Positions 11,589 to 24,180 are shown, numbered from the stretch's first letter. The stretch is 64,000 nt of DNA from Utricularia gibba (GCA_002189035.1 NEEC01000008.1:558001-622000), one strand, 5' to 3'. Notes: a model not told the origin generated them from the letters alone. Numbers and translations are program-made.

Positions 11589-12135
11589 TGATGAGATCAA
11601 GGATTTCCTAGATCTAGACAATGAAAATGAGGAAAATATGAACACCAATCCTCCTATCATTTCATTTGGGCCACTCACAAGATCAAGAGTACGAAAGCAC
11701 CAACTCCTCAAAGAATTATGGACCAATTAGGAAACTCATAAAACTTGTGGCATGAAATTCAATCTTCTCAAATTGGATCAAGTTGATGAGTCATAACTCT
11801 CTAGTTCACTAATAGTACTTTCATTTGAATAAGTTCATTTATCTACATATAGAAGAAAGGTTTTATTGATGTTTAGGACAACTTTGATGGTAATGACTTT
11901 TGAGAGCAATGTTTCTTCTTTGAGTTTTTGTAGAATTTTAGACTTATCAAACCTTATTTGTTGTGTCTAGTATGTGATTTATTACTCTCATTTTTTTCTT
12001 GTTTCTATCATTTCATAGTTTGAGTTGCAAAGATTTTCATTTTTCTAGAGCCAATTTCTCCTTTTTTTGAAGGATTGCTTCTTTTAAATCCAAGATTTGG
12101 TTTGCCAAACACTTGTTGTTTGGAGAATTGTATCA
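11589..12135 (+). repeat. 3' LTR of the gypsy element
   Basis: About 547 bp, starting TGATGAGATC and ending GTATCA. It matches 6916-7475 with scattered substitutions and small gaps. Confidence 0.9.
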
Positions 12136-12219
12136 TATGTGTTAGAACTTATTCTAATTTAAGGGCCTATATCTATGTATTAAATATTATCCTTAATTCA
12201 AATAATAATAAATTGATCA

Positions 12220-12259
<40 letters not shown>

Positions 12260-14232
12260 TGGATAATAATAAGTTAGTTTTTGGTTGATTTTGTTAGTTA
12301 ATATGTAGGGACTAATGTGTAATTTTTATTTAGTGATTTGCTAAATAAAAATTCTCGACTCTATAAATAGAGATGTCATAATCCTCAAAAAAATATTGAA
12401 CTTTCTATTGATGTACTATTGGTTTAGATAAATGGAGATTGATTGAAGACTTTTTCAAATTGGTGTGTTTTTGGAAGATCATTATCTTTTCTTTGATTTT
12501 AACAAGACATTCTTGAGTCATGCATTTTGGTATATATTTATATTTCCACTGCAATTAAACTCTCGATAATTTCTAATTATATGATCCTGTGGCTGTCTTA
12601 TTGCAAATTTAAATTTTCGAAATAAGGTGTCTTAAGAACATTATAATATGTAATTGTATAGGGAGTCTAATAACACGTATTTGAGGTTCAGACCCATCAA
12701 AATGAACTCAAAACGATTTATATAAACGAAAAAAGTGCATGGACACCATTTATGTAAACCCCGTGCTTGTATATACCCTAAACCTTATAAACACACAATT
12801 ACATGAGTACGGTTTATAATCATGGTCGTTGGTTCCACCATGAAACACCTCTATATGAACGTCGTTTATACAAAAAGCGATATCCATAAATTTAAATTAA
12901 ACAATTTCAAAATATATCTATGTATTGATATTTTAATTAACAGGGCTTTTAATTAAATTTTAAATATATGTATTTAAGTTTATATTTGAATTATGTATAA
13001 ATTATGTTGTGAATACAGTTCATTATTTTTATTTTTGTGAAATACATTTACATAAAAAAGCTCTTTATTCCATTCCAGTATTTTCGATCAATCCCTGGTG
13101 TAAAAGTGTTGTTGAAGGGGGAACAAGATTGATGCTCCTCCGCATCCTCGTCTGTCCCCTGAAACAAAGCTTACACACAAACCCTTTGCAGGAAAACAGT
13201 AGAGTAGCTTTATCCCTTCGCATGTAAAACGCCTCTTCTGTCCCCAGCTTCGCTTTCATGGATTCCCTCTCACCCCTCAACTGCCCCACCCTCTTCCTCC
13301 TCAAACCCCACCGCCACTCACGCATGTACATGAAGTCAAAAGAAGCATTCTACTCATCTAATCCATGGTGACTATCATAATCACACACCGCCAACTTACG
13401 ACCCCCACCTCCATAAACCAGAGTTAGCTTATTCTTCTGAGCTTCATCGATCGAACGCAGGATCTCAGACTCGTTCCAAGATTCCATTGACCAATCACGG
13501 AACGCATTCCAAGAGGTGGCAGTTCAGCTTTACTGAGGTAGGCTATTGGATGTAGTTTTTTTTCCTTATCCCCCAGCTTTCTTTGACTTGGGCATATTTA
13601 TATGCTTCTTATATGATTGCGTCTTGATTACATGTACGTCTCAGTATCATTGTACTTGGTTTTGCTATACGAATCTCAGCACTCATGCTCTCTTACAGCC
13701 ACCAGTATATTGTATTTCGTTTGTTTGACTTTTTTTTTTGTTTTTGTTTTTTGCTTGAGAGAAGAGGAAACGTATATTTTGACATGTAGCATCGTGGCTG
13801 TTGCGTCTCAAAAAAGTTCAGGCCATGCTATTAAATCTAGTATATGAACAGGCTTTACCTCGAGTTCTGTCATCTTCCCCATCAGTTGATCACCACCCGA
13901 TTACCACCCTCACCCATAAACTTCCAACCAACAAAGAGGATTTTCGCAGCTCAAGGTTGAGAGATGTTCTGTACACGTTACCACATGTACTCCTGGCTTT
14001 ATTTCAATCGGAAGAAAGAGTTCCATAGTCATTGATGTCTGAACTTTTCTTTTGATTCATCCTTTTTTTTTGTCGTTCATGTTGGGTTTGGCCAGATGAT
14101 CAAGATTCTTGCTGGGTTCCAGATCTGGTGGTGCTCACGCACATATAGGCTTTGAAGTCGTGATTGGAGGAGGAGAAATGCTATCGGACTACACAGCGCT
14201 GTATTGAGATCTGGTTTGTTTAGTGGTAATTG
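12136..14232. other. Spacer and probable 5' leader of the LAX2-like gene
   Basis: Bases 12136-12700 look like part of another retroelement LTR: a start TGTTAGAACTTATTC, a clear TATAAATAGAG near 12363 and a U5-like tail, but no partner was found. Bases 12700-13050 are AT-rich. From about 13060 the composition becomes normal and likely holds promoter and leader of the gene starting at 14233; a 38-codon frame at 13258 has no recognisable similarity. Confidence 0.35.
12221..12260. repeat. (TTA)n microsatellite
   Basis: About thirteen TTA units in a row. Confidence 0.95.
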
Positions 14233-16131
14233 ATGATGGCGGAAGAGAGGTTGCTGAAGCCTCAAGATTTAAGTAAGGGAGGCGACGAGGGTTGGCTGCA
14301 GCTCGGAATTGGTAGTATTGGAGGTCGAGTTGACTACCAAGAAAAGAAGAATGAGCCGCGCATCGTTGAACTCGAGCTCATGCCGAGTAACAGTTGCAAC
14401 AGCTATTCACAAGCCCAGCCGGGGAGTTTCGTCCATGGCAGCCAGTGCCCAATCTTTCCGGCATCAGCGGACTCAGCCCACCGAATAGTGCAACCAGTAG
14501 TTATAGCTTCCTTCAAAAACAACGTCCTATCAGTGGAGAACTGATGAGTATAGCGATGGAGCCCGGTTCTCATTCCGAGCGCCCATTTCAACTGAACACG
14601 GGGACGACAGGCGCGTATCTGGACTTCAGAATCGTTCCATCCCCAAGAAGACCCCATTCTGGGATATGGTTTACGCTACTCGCCTCACCATACCAGTAAG
14701 CAATCATGAATCAACCATCCTTAATCCTTAAATTCTCTTGAAATTAAAGGTTTTCCCTTTTATTGTCGTCCCCGTCTCAGAAAAAAAGAGACATTCCTGC
14801 AGCAGATTCCGAGGAGGTACTTCAGAATCAAGTAATTCACTTGGTTCACGACGTTTTGACACCTTTCTTAGGTTTCTCTTCTTACACTAACTGGGCTTTG
14901 AAAGAAATGAATCAGGGATGGAAGTATGACAATATCAGTTGTCATAAGGTATCTGGTCAGCAAGCTCAGTCCGGCCACCGAATCAGAGGTATGCATGACT
15001 TGTCCAAAACACTTACCTCGTTTTTTCTTTTCGGAAAACGGCATAGACTCGTGGGTTTGACGTTTATATTGATTGCATTGGATAAGACGTCATGAGGATT
15101 AGGTGAAATGCAGGCAAGCAGATATGAGCCATCTCGGGTTGGAGTCTTGTTGCCTAATCTGGGTGAATTCATAACTACGTCTGCGTGCTGTAGAACGCAA
15201 GTGAAGACATAGGGTCTTACCAGAAAGCCATATCCCACCAAACCCATGAGCAGTTTCATAACTTGAAACCTACTCATAGCATACGTGTTTCTGAGATTTG
15301 GAAGTAGTTGAATTCGGAACTCATGAAGGAAGGATTCCTGCATCAGCAGCACCAGTTAGGGATTAAACAATTTCGCATGCTTTTTGTTTTTTATTCCCAC
15401 TGGCGACAGGAGGAATAATTTACTTATTAACTAGGGCTGAGGTGATCATTTTTCTTTCTTTTTTTCCCCTTCTGCTCTGACTTCGTTTTCCTACGGCACG
15501 GAATGATTAAGCTACTTAGTGTCGGGTGTAGTCCGCCGTGGACCGCCAGTAGATTTGGAAGGATGTTCACCATCACCGGGAGGTGTGCGCTGTGTAGCTA
15601 CAATGGCGGTTAATCAGCTGCTGGCCGTTGTCTCGAATCTCCTCCGTCTTGTTTACCCGAATCGTTTTGAAATTGTACATTTGACTTCGCACTTTTAAAG
15701 GGATCCGCATGCATTTGTCCTATGCGTGTTTGTTTGACTTCCGGTTTGCAAAGGGACCGACGTCGTCGCTCTCATTTTCCTCTGGATGGAAAATAGTAGG
15801 CTATTTAGGGGTCCAGTGTTAACGCCACGCTCGTGTGGCGGTGCCCAGAATCTGGGATTTCATTTGCATGAACACAGTGGTACTGTGGAATGATTAGAGA
15901 TGTAATCAGGGATTACGGGCCGCTAATCCTTGCTATTTGTGGCTTTTGGTGCAGATGGAGATCAGGTGCAAAGGGAAGAGGCTCGAGCCCTGGCTGACGC
16001 TGCAGTACGTACGGGACTACGTGTGGAGTAGAGGCCCCAAAGAACTCGTCACTCTGCTTCCTAACTCATCAGCATGTCAGCACATCATGGTTCTTCACTA
16101 TGGTGCAAAAGAGGAACCTTCTTCCGACTAA
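14233..16131 (+). CDS. LAX PANICLE 2-like protein with ubiquitin-like C-terminal fold
   Basis: Four exons: 14233-14695, 14781-14831, 14916-14988 and 15955-16131, about 254 residues. The second half matches the conserved region of LAX2/BA2-type plant proteins: RRPHSGIWFTLLAS, then ETFLQQIPRRYFRIK across exon 2, DGSMTISVVIRYLVSKL in exon 3, and EIRCKGKRLEPWLTLQYVRD with VTLLPNSSACQHIMVLHYG in exon 4. This part resembles a RAWUL/ubiquitin-like fold. Family members are nuclear regulators of axillary meristem formation in grasses; the role here is inferred. The last intron is long (966 bp). Exon 1 is one base short: at GGGG 14421-14424 the frame must shift for SYSQAQPG to continue as EFRPWQPVPN. 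Two ATGs (14233, 14236) are possible starts. Confidence 0.8.
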
Positions 16132-16923
16132 TCAATGTTGGTCAGTGACATCAAATCAGTGCTTTTACTCTGTCCAAGCTGAGGGAAGGAGGAGACTGAT
16201 GCAGAGAGTTTACAGGTAGTGTTCTTCATGGATGTATCGGCTTCCTCTGTTTCTTATAATGAATCCATTGAAAAGGGACGATTCCATCTCTGAGGATGCT
16301 GGCCCATCAAACAAACTTATGCAACAGACATACCAAACCAACAACAGGGACTTAGCTGCGAAGCATATGACTTGCAGAAAGGAAGAACCCAAAGAGACGA
16401 ACAGCTGGGAAAGTAGCAAGTTCAAAGAAATTGGGGAGTGTAATGCATATGTGCAATTTCACCTTTGAAAACCAAATTTGAGCAACATCTCAGAAAAAAA
16501 ACGACACTAAAAAAGCAGAAATCATAACGATCTGCAGAGCCGAATTCTTGGCTTTCCTACTTATTAACTAGACATGTATAAGGCCTCCTGACGGCTGCAT
16601 TGAGTTCATATCAACGACATGACTGATCATCAATCAAGTGGTCCTTGTCCCATTGCGTCATATGCCAAAGAAACGGAAACATAGAAAGTTGCAAAAGGAA
16701 TTGACAAGATATACCCCAAGCAAGTCATTGATGATCCATCTTTTGTACACCAAGATTTTACAGCAGCACTTTACTACAAACTAGTGGCATGAAGAACCTA
16801 AAACCACCAAAAAAAGGTCAACTACCTGAATGAGCAAAATTAGAGGATTATTGTTCATGCAGCCATCACATGAAGAGCAACCAAGCAGAGTTGTAAAATC
16901 AACTCATACACCACAAGAAAAAC
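16132..16923. other. Convergent spacer between two genes
   Basis: Likely 3' untranslated regions of the converging LAX2-like (+) and SAM-domain (-) genes. Short frames at 16210-16468 show no domain. Confidence 0.4.
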
Positions 16924-17844
16924 TCACAAGGACCCTTTTCGGAGTTTGAGAATGGAAGAGTACATCTTCCTCCGTGAACCAACAGCATTTATTCCCATAT
17001 CCTTGAGATCCTCCAGGGTAAGCAATGCTAATACCTCTTCGTCCACTTCATGTATCTCAAAGACAGGGGCGTATCTCTCCAAACCCATACCAGCTAACCA
17101 TTCTTTAACAGCTGCAATTCCTACGTTATGCTTACCGGTAGAATCTACCTCGTTTTGATGAACGCCATTGCTTTCTGAGAGTCGGGCTCTGTTTCGCCTT
17201 CTTTGTTGATCCCAGAAACGCAAACCCATGTTCTCCGCGGAGTTAATTGGACTTTCTCGTTCCTTCAACGGAGGGCTATCGGAGCCCTCGACCTCGAATT
17301 CTCGAAATTCATCATTGTCGTTGTCATTTTCCTCTGGATGGAAATTGGAGCTGTCAATTATAACTGCTCCCCGGACAGCACCACCATTATTAACCGCGAA
17401 AGTGTCGAATTTATTCCAATTGGTGCGGGCCCTTTTCGCCGGTCTCTTGATTTTTGGCTTTCTGTGTGAGAAATCTGGGAACTCGTCATGATTCTCAACC
17501 GAATCTTGAAAACTAGCCTCACCGCCCCCAGTCGTACCGGCGTCACCATTGACGAGGTTGGTCAAAGGGCGTGTTTTGGAAGCCTTAGCAGCCAAGGATG
17601 GGTCCTTGTGGTAGCGCCACGTCTTATTGGGACGCCTCTGCAGTGTTTCGTAAGTCGCATCGCCCCCGATTTCACCGAGACGGACGCTCGGCCGGCGCTG
17701 TCGCTTAGGAAGTTTTGTGGCCTGGTTAACGACAGCCGATCTTGGGTCGACCGAAGGATGTTCCGGTGAGGGAGCGGCAGTGAATACGGCAGGCAATGGC
17801 TCCGCGGAGATTTGGATCTCCGGTGGCTGATGCTCTGTTTCCAT
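16924..17844 (-). CDS. SAM-domain protein, single exon
   Basis: Intronless minus-strand frame of 306 residues from METEHQPPE. The frame stays open upstream to 17970, but this ATG gives the natural N-terminus. Residues 1-230 are disordered, with basic clusters (KRQRRPSVRLGEIGG, KPKIKRPAKRARTNWNKF) and acidic stretches (EENDNDNDEFREFE). The C-terminal 65 residues form a sterile alpha motif domain: AAVKEWLAGMGLERYAPVFE, HEVDEEVLALLTLEDLKDMG, then GSRRKMYSSILKL. SAM domains mediate protein or RNA binding. Plants have a family of small SAM-domain proteins with this architecture (basic N-terminus, QRRPSVRLGEIG-like motif, C-terminal SAM) of unclear function; nuclear location is suggested by the basic clusters. 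Confidence 0.9.
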   Translation of the reverse strand: METEHQPPEIQISAEPLPAVFTAAPSPEHPSVDPRSAVVNQATKLPKRQRRPSVRLGEIGGDATYETLQRRPNKTWRYHKDPSLAAKASKTRPLTNLVNGDAGTTGGGEASFQDSVENHDEFPDFSHRKPKIKRPAKRARTNWNKFDTFAVNNGGAVRGAVIIDSSNFHPEENDNDNDEFREFEVEGSDSPPLKERESPINSAENMGLRFWDQQRRRNRARLSESNGVHQNEVDSTGKHNVGIAAVKEWLAGMGLERYAPVFEIHEVDEEVLALLTLEDLKDMGINAVGSRRKMYSSILKLRKGSL

Positions 17845-18002
17845 GTGGATGTATGTGCTCGGTGCGTGAGAGAGAATCCTTCGAGAATACGCTCCGTCGC
17901 AACAGATAAGAAGAGGTGCAGCAGTGGTAGGGTGCAATCGGGTGCAAGGGACGCTACTGTACACCCCCATCCTCCTCCTCCTCCTTCTCTGGGCTTTCTT
18001 AG

Positions 18003-18055
18003 AGGCCCAAAAAATGGGCCTTTCTCAGCCACAAGCCCAAATCCCTGAAGCCCAC
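18003..18055 (-). promoter_or_regulatory. Cluster of four GCCCA (site II) elements
   Basis: AGGCCCA, TGGGCC, AGCCCAA and AGCCCAC within 53 bases, about 160 bases upstream of the SAM gene start. Such TGGGC[C/T] sites are bound by TCP factors in promoters of growth-related plant genes. Binding is inferred. Confidence 0.4.
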
Positions 18056-18828
18056 TCCCGTTGTCATTCTGACGATGAAGTGCGCGCTCCTTCAGCAGTC
18101 AAACAATTTGGAGAGAAGAGTGGTAGCAGAAAAGCAAAAGGGTGGATAGAGGAACTGTGGGATGTGGATTTTGTGGTTGTTTTTATGTGAATCTTCTCTG
18201 CTCTGCTCTGTTGTATACGTAAACCAACAGAAAAGGCGAGAAGGCACGCAGCAAAAGGCCAACCGCAACTTCTTCTGCTGAAAAGGTCCATTGGAACTGC
18301 ACAGGCCTTCGCTTCCCTTGGTCCACCCGCGTAGCACAAGGAATAGGAATGCGCAGTGAATGATGAACATTTTGAAACTGGAAGAAGAACATGATGAATG
18401 GTGGTTGTCGTACATACCGCATGTTATGATTTCTTATTTATAGAATATCATAAGTTTTATTTAAATTTGCGTAATACCATTATTTATAGTAACATGCTAA
18501 TGATGTCAACTATGCGCAGATCTCCAATACGGGAATACTATGTTTTGTGTTGGATCCTCATAGTACACAATTTGATGTAGACTTTTTCGTTCAAATAAAA
18601 TCTAGATGAGTTGGTACTTCTCACAGATCTCCAATAAGGCATTGATCAATTGGATCCATGAGCACATTACAGTAGTCCCCAACGATACAACTAATCATCA
18701 TTGCATAAGGTCAATCCGTGCAACCATCTAGGTCACTATGGATTTTATGTATATTGATAAACTTGATATTATTGAATAATTGGATAGATATAATGAACAA
18801 AGCATAATCTTAAGAATAGACATTCAGG
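18056..18828. other. Spacer, no gene recognised
   Basis: Normal then AT-rich composition. Several overlapping minus-strand frames (18064-18422) have no family signature. Probably distal promoter of the SAM gene. Confidence 0.35.
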
Positions 18829-20150
18829 GCGCGTTTGGTTGCTGGGTTTAGGTGGGTTGCGCTGTGGGTTTAGTCATAAACCCACGTTTAGTTGTGGGTT
18901 TCAGATGGGTAAAAATACCATCTGTTGACCATAAACCAGGCGGGAACCCGTGGAGCTGGGTTTAGCTAAACCCAGAGGGGGGGTCGGTTTAGCTAAACCC
19001 AGCTCGGCACTTCCACTTTTTCCCTCGCGTGAACTATATTTGAACGCAGGTTTACAACCCAGAATTTGTTCGTGCTTTGCCAGTAGCGTCGCCTGTTCGA
19101 GCACAAGAGGGTGGGTCTTTCAGTAAGTATGCTTTCTGTTCTTGGTGGGTTGGTCCACGGTAGCACCGCGAGGGGCCAACCACGGCAGCACCGCATAGTG
19201 GATTTTTATCTGTGAATTTCCAATTTCAGAATCTGTGTTGCTGTTTCAGTGAACCTATTTTGCTCAATTTTGGTGACTGTTGAGGGGACATGGATTTTTT
19301 CATGGAGGGTCATGTTATCTTAAGTGCGGCAACAGCAGTTTTGACTGAATACTTGGTGCAGATGAATGTGTTAGTATACTTACATTGGAGGAAATACCAT
19401 AGGCGATATAGGCTGAGACGCAAGTATTCACTTACCCACAAGATTCCTAGACAAGTTGAGTTTATTAGTAGGTTGGTGAGTAATGTGAACAGCGCATCCA
19501 TTGAGAATTTAAGAATCAGCCGAGATGCGTTGGGTGTTTTATGTAGCCTATTAGAAAATCGTTCTAACTTAAAGGCTGGAAAATATGTAACGGTTCCGGA
19601 GATGGTTTGCATGTTTTTAGGAATATTAGGTCATCATAAAAAAATGCGGGTGCAGAAGCATACCTACGGGAGGAGCACTGAGACACAGTCTCGGTGCTTC
19701 CAAAAGGTGTTGCATGCGGTGCTTTGCCTCCATGAGGTGTTGTTAGAGACCCCGGTAGTCGCTGCATAACATCCATCCGAAGGAAAGTTTAAACACTTCC
19801 AAGTTGACACATCTTTCATGCTTCTTTTTACGAATGTGTATCCTAAAATTGATTATGCATTTGTAGGGTATAGAAATCGAAAGGGGGTGATATCCACCAA
19901 CATGTTGGGTGTATGTGATGAACATATGAAATTTATATATGTACTTGCTGGGTGGGAGGGGTCTGCTGCAGATAGTTGGGTGTTCAACGATGCACTATCA
20001 CGATCCGACAGCTTCCGTATATGCCCAAGTATTTCACTTGTTTATCCCTTGCGCATGTGATTCCAATGATTTTATGCACCTGGTATACGTGATGACACAG
20101 GAACATATTACCTATGTGACAATGGATACGCCATTGTGAAGATAAACATA
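18829..20150 (+). mobile_element. PIF/Harbinger DNA transposon, broken
   Basis: A left end starting GGGCGCGTTTGGTTG is followed by a G/T-rich region rich in GGGTTTAG and its complement, then a transposase remnant. No matching right inverted repeat was found by 20200, so the right end is probably lost. The right boundary given is where transposase similarity stops. Confidence 0.7.
19290..20140 (+). pseudogene. Harbinger (HARBI1-like) transposase remnant
   Basis: The first open piece (19290-19769, 159 codons) carries the helical N-terminal region: ENLRISRDALGVLCSLLE, KYVTVPEMVCMFLGILGHHKK and a conserved ...VLHAVLCLHEVLL. It ends at a stop. A second frame resumes at about 19850 with YRNRKGVISTNMLGVCDE and KFIYVLAGWEGSAADSWV, the centre of the DDE nuclease domain. 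A third short piece near 20100 reads GTYYLCDNGYA. The first catalytic Asp segment is damaged and the C-terminus is missing. Non-functional. Confidence 0.8.
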
Positions 20151-23100
20151 AACTTCTGGATATTGTAATTGTATATTATATTTAGATTACACATAGGGAG
20201 AAAAACATAATTACGAGTGACACTCATCTATATAATTACATTTCTCTACAATACAAAGATGGAGTTGATTGATCACGTTGTCTCTAGATAAGATTAAACT
20301 CACAAACAAACATTTTTGAATCACCGGTAATAATCAAATTATCAAATAAATTAAAGTTTTAAATCCCAATTTAAAATCAAATATGATGAATTCCATCAAG
20401 ATGATGAAAAACATTTGAAGAATAATAAGAATGTTACATAATTGAACACTTTGTATAAAAAAATCATTCCACTTGAATTAATTACAAAGAATAAGAGGAA
20501 AAAGATTAAAGCTATATTTAAATCTATATTCAACAATATTGTGTTAGAAGTTATATTTCAAATCTTATCATCAAAGTAGTTCAACTACTTAAAGCTGAAA
20601 CTGACTTAAAGTCCAAAATGTGTCTACATTTTTTATATGTACTATTAGACTTAATAGTCTTTACTTTTATTTGACTTGAGTTTAATAATGTTAGTAATCA
20701 ATTTTAGAGTATAAATAATCTAGATATGTGTTCTTTAATGAGTCTTTTAAATTTTAAAGTATACTTATCAAACTTTTGAACTTGTAGTATCCAAAAATTA
20801 TTACTTCAAATTTTGTTTTATTCTAAAGTGTGGTTCATGATTTTTTCTTTTTTTTCATAACTTGATTGTAACAGATTTATTCTTTTGAGGTTAGATGTCA
20901 GTAGATTATTTTCTAAATGCTAAATTTCTTTATGTTTGTGGGTTGTCAATTTTTTAAAATTGAAGGGTTACATCATTTGATATCATAACTTTGATGTTCC
21001 TTCCTTTTATTATTATCTTGTTCTCATTTCGTCATAGTTTTAGTGCTATTCCTCCTACTTATTTGAAAAAAAAAAGCCATGGTCATGTCTATATTTTATG
21101 CTTTGGTAAAGCAAAAAAAAAGGTAGAAAGAAAATTTGTTGAGTAGGAGCTTGAAATTAAATCTCAATGAAATAGCAAGATATCTTGAAAATCAATTTCA
21201 AGTGTATGAAAGATAAGAAGGGTAAATGTGAACATTCATTTCTTGTCACTATCATTCATTATAAAGTGTTTTTGTTTATTGTACATTCTTTTATTTCATA
21301 CATTCCAATAAACAACATATTTCTTATTGTTTTTTTTATTTCAATCATCAATCTATTGTCATTTACTTATTACTATCATCTTATTAAAAAACTCTCTTTA
21401 TTTCTTGTTCATTTCTCTATTTACTACAATTCCACAAGTAACATATTTCCGGATTAATGCCCCTTTCTTTGATTCATCTTCTTTTTTATTTATTGTCAAT
21501 CCCTATCATTTATCTAATCTAACAAACAATCAATTTATTGATCTTATTTTAATTCAACAATTCTCCCTTATCTTTATCTTGACTCAATCATTCTTACCGT
21601 AACTTAATACCATCATAACACCATGATCATTTCTATTATGGAAGTGATTTAATTGTTAGAATGTCATGAGATCTAGCATAAGGATATTAAAGAGTATACA
21701 AAGGATTTGATGTTTAAGAATTAAGTGGTAAAAGCCATGTGCGTTTTCTTTGTTCTTTCCAATTATTTTCTTTTCTTTCTTGCTGCTATCTTTTCTCTTT
21801 TTTTAAAATGTCTAATTCAAAAAATGAGCATAAAAAAGATGATTTATTGGATGATAGATTTACTTTGAAAGCTATATAAAAAATTCATTCTTTTAAGAAT
21901 GCATTTGAATGAATTTCTTTTTAAGCATTACATTTCCTCATGTTTGTGGATTGATAATCTATTTGGATTAAAGAGTTACATCAAAATACAACTAAGATGA
22001 AATCATATAAAAAAATCAATATCGAATATAAGAAACCTATTGCTTATTGTGTGAAATTAATATTTATCTAAAAATTAATTAAAATATTATAATTTCTATA
22101 ATCCTAATAAATAAAGTATGGTGTTCTAATGATTATTAAATAACATTATTTTAAAATAATATTTTCAAAACTTGTGAAAACAACTCAATTATCAAAGCCA
22201 GATTTGACAAGTTGGTATTTAGATCGAAAGTCAATTTTTATTAAGAAAATCTAAATAATCAATTCTCTATGTAGATTATCTTATTTATTATTCAACGATT
22301 AATATACCTTTGCAGAATTATTGTTAGTTATTTCCTACAATGCTAATCGAGGTACTTGTAAATTAATAGTATATTACTTATTTGATATTATATTTAGTTG
22401 ATTTTTTAAAAGAAACGTAAATATTTCAAATGATAAGGTAAAGACACAAAAAAGTAAAGCAAGGTGAACTAATTTAGGTCAAATAGTTTATAAAAAATAT
22501 CAATAAACACTTATGCATTTCATACAATTCAAGAAGCAATGAATACTTTGTTGAATACCCAATGCCAAATTTAGTACAAACAAAAATAGTTAACATAAGT
22601 GATCAAATATGTGAATGCAGCATTTATCAAATTAATAGATATCAAGAAGACCATTATATAGATAGCAAACACGTATGTAATCGATGAGTGTTTTTATCAA
22701 TTTTGCAATCGGAAACATTTTCAAAATTGACAAACATATTCGCACAAATACGAAAGCCATGAGGTAGTTTAATATTTAGTAAACTCTCTAATGTTTTTCA
22801 TAAAAAAATATTACCATTCAACAAAATAGTCCACTAACAAAAAAAAAGATTGATGGATATTCTTCTTTACGAAATTATTTTATGAATATTCATTTCTTTC
22901 AATGTTGCATCATTTTAATCGATAGATTATTTAAATTTAATCATATTTTTTAATTTTTATGTTTCTTTATAAATTGTTTTTACAATGAATAAAATTAAAT
23001 ATTTCATTCGAGTATTTATCTATAACTTAATAATTAAAAATAGTATACAGTTTCTATATTGTATATTTAAAATGGTATTCTATGATAAGAAAATAAACTA

Positions 23101-24180
23101 ATATTCAACTAATGTTATTTTGGAAAATTGTTTCTAGAAGAATGGTATTTTTCAAAATTAAAATATAAATATGTTATTTTACTAATATAACCTTCTAAGT
23201 ACAAATTGGCAGCTTCCCTGCTGCATTGTTTGACTAAGAAACACTAATTAAGCAGCACCCATGTTGTGATTGTGACAGAAGAAAGATCTTTCACATTGCA
23301 TCTTCACCATAATATAATGATAATTGCTTGAAGTACACAGGTGGTTCGGGGCTTCCTCTCCCCCCTTCTCTAGCAGGGTAGGAGATCATTACCTTGAACT
23401 AGGGCCACTAGAATCTAAAGCACGAAGCAAGTTTTAAAAAGGAGAGTGAATATGGTAGCAAAATGAGGGTAAAAGTGCAGCATCTTTTGTCCTGCATTCA
23501 TCACATGATTCCAGCGTCAAAAGAAGACAGTAGCAGTTGTAGTGCTTTCTGCATTTCTTATCTCAGTTTCTCGCACGTTCTCTTATTTTCAGAGAAGTGA
23601 CAACACTTTCAAAGTTCAAATTTTGATGTTATCCATGGTTCTTGTAGCTTGTTAATGGGAACAAGCTATCAAGTAGCAGCCAAACTTCCGGATAGGCTGA
23701 GATTGGAAAACATCTTGACAGAAAAGCAGCAATGGAAGGACGTCCTACCCTTGTTATGTTATTCTATTCGGGATCAAACTTGAAAGCAGCAAACGCAAAG
23801 ATGATCAGTAACGCTTTTTTCAACCGCTCGCCCTTGGTGGTTTAGTAAGAAAACACAGTAGTAATAAATGAGAAATCTTTTTCGTAGGCATATGAATTTT
23901 GTTCTTGGGAACTGTAGCAAGAGGAATGAATTCATGGGAAAGGGGTATCTTTTTCTTTAGACCACACGGGAGGGGACCAGTGTGAGGTGGTCAGGAGAAG
24001 AGAGGGGGATAGGAATGCTCTTCTGCAAGACTGCAGATGCCAGATATTCATTCTCTTTATCACATTTTGGATTTAAGCAAAGCCCCCAATCCTAAAACGA
24101 CAAAAATGTGCTATATAGCCAACGAAAAAAGCATTGCATGCCACCAGCCAAAAATTGTTCTCCCATCTCAGAGACTGCTG
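20151..24180. other. AT-rich spacer with LTR-like relics, then upstream DNA of the carboxypeptidase gene
   Basis: Strongly AT-rich to about 23200 with no coding domain. Two stretches (20860-20990 and 21875-21985) resemble each other and look like decayed LTR ends. From 23210 composition becomes normal. A 42-codon frame at 23655-23783 exists but has no recognised similarity. Confidence 0.4.
20860..21985 (+). repeat. Possible decayed LTR retroelement ends
   Basis: Both 20860-20990 and 21875-21985 contain, in order, ATTCTTTT, a TTTCTTTATGTTTGTGG-like stretch and GGTTACATCA or AGTTACATCA. The first copy is followed by TTTGATATCATAACTTT, which resembles a worn tRNA-Met primer site. This suggests a small or deleted LTR element. 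Confidence 0.35.

Larger units (their letters stand above)
6916..12135 (+). mobile_element. Ty3/gypsy LTR retrotransposon, old and internally deleted
   Basis: Two related direct repeats of about 550 bp bracket a gag-pol interior of 4.1 kb. The element begins TGATAAG and ends GTATCA, giving TGATA...TATCA termini. A tRNA-Met type primer binding site follows the 5' LTR and a polypurine tract precedes the 3' LTR. Flanking bases TATAT (6911-6915) and TATGT (12136-12140) look like a decayed 5-bp target duplication. The interior keeps gag, CCHC zinc knuckle, protease, RT and RNase H in order with many stops; the RT catalytic core and nearly all of integrase are missing. The LTRs differ at roughly one base in seven over their first 200 bases by eye, so the insertion is old. 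Confidence 0.9.

Noticed and set aside
14966-15352. 128-codon minus-strand frame inside the last LAX2-like intron, part of which recalls VMKLLMG-type sequence
   Set aside because: It lies opposite a well-defined plus-strand gene whose true exon 3 was found at 14916-14988; no domain or splice support.
17562-18032. 156-codon minus-strand frame overlapping the SAM gene
   Set aside because: Alternative frame of the SAM-domain gene; composition is Arg/Ser/Pro-rich shadow.
23655-23783. 42-codon frame upstream of the carboxypeptidase gene
   Set aside because: No recognised similarity and short enough to occur by chance.
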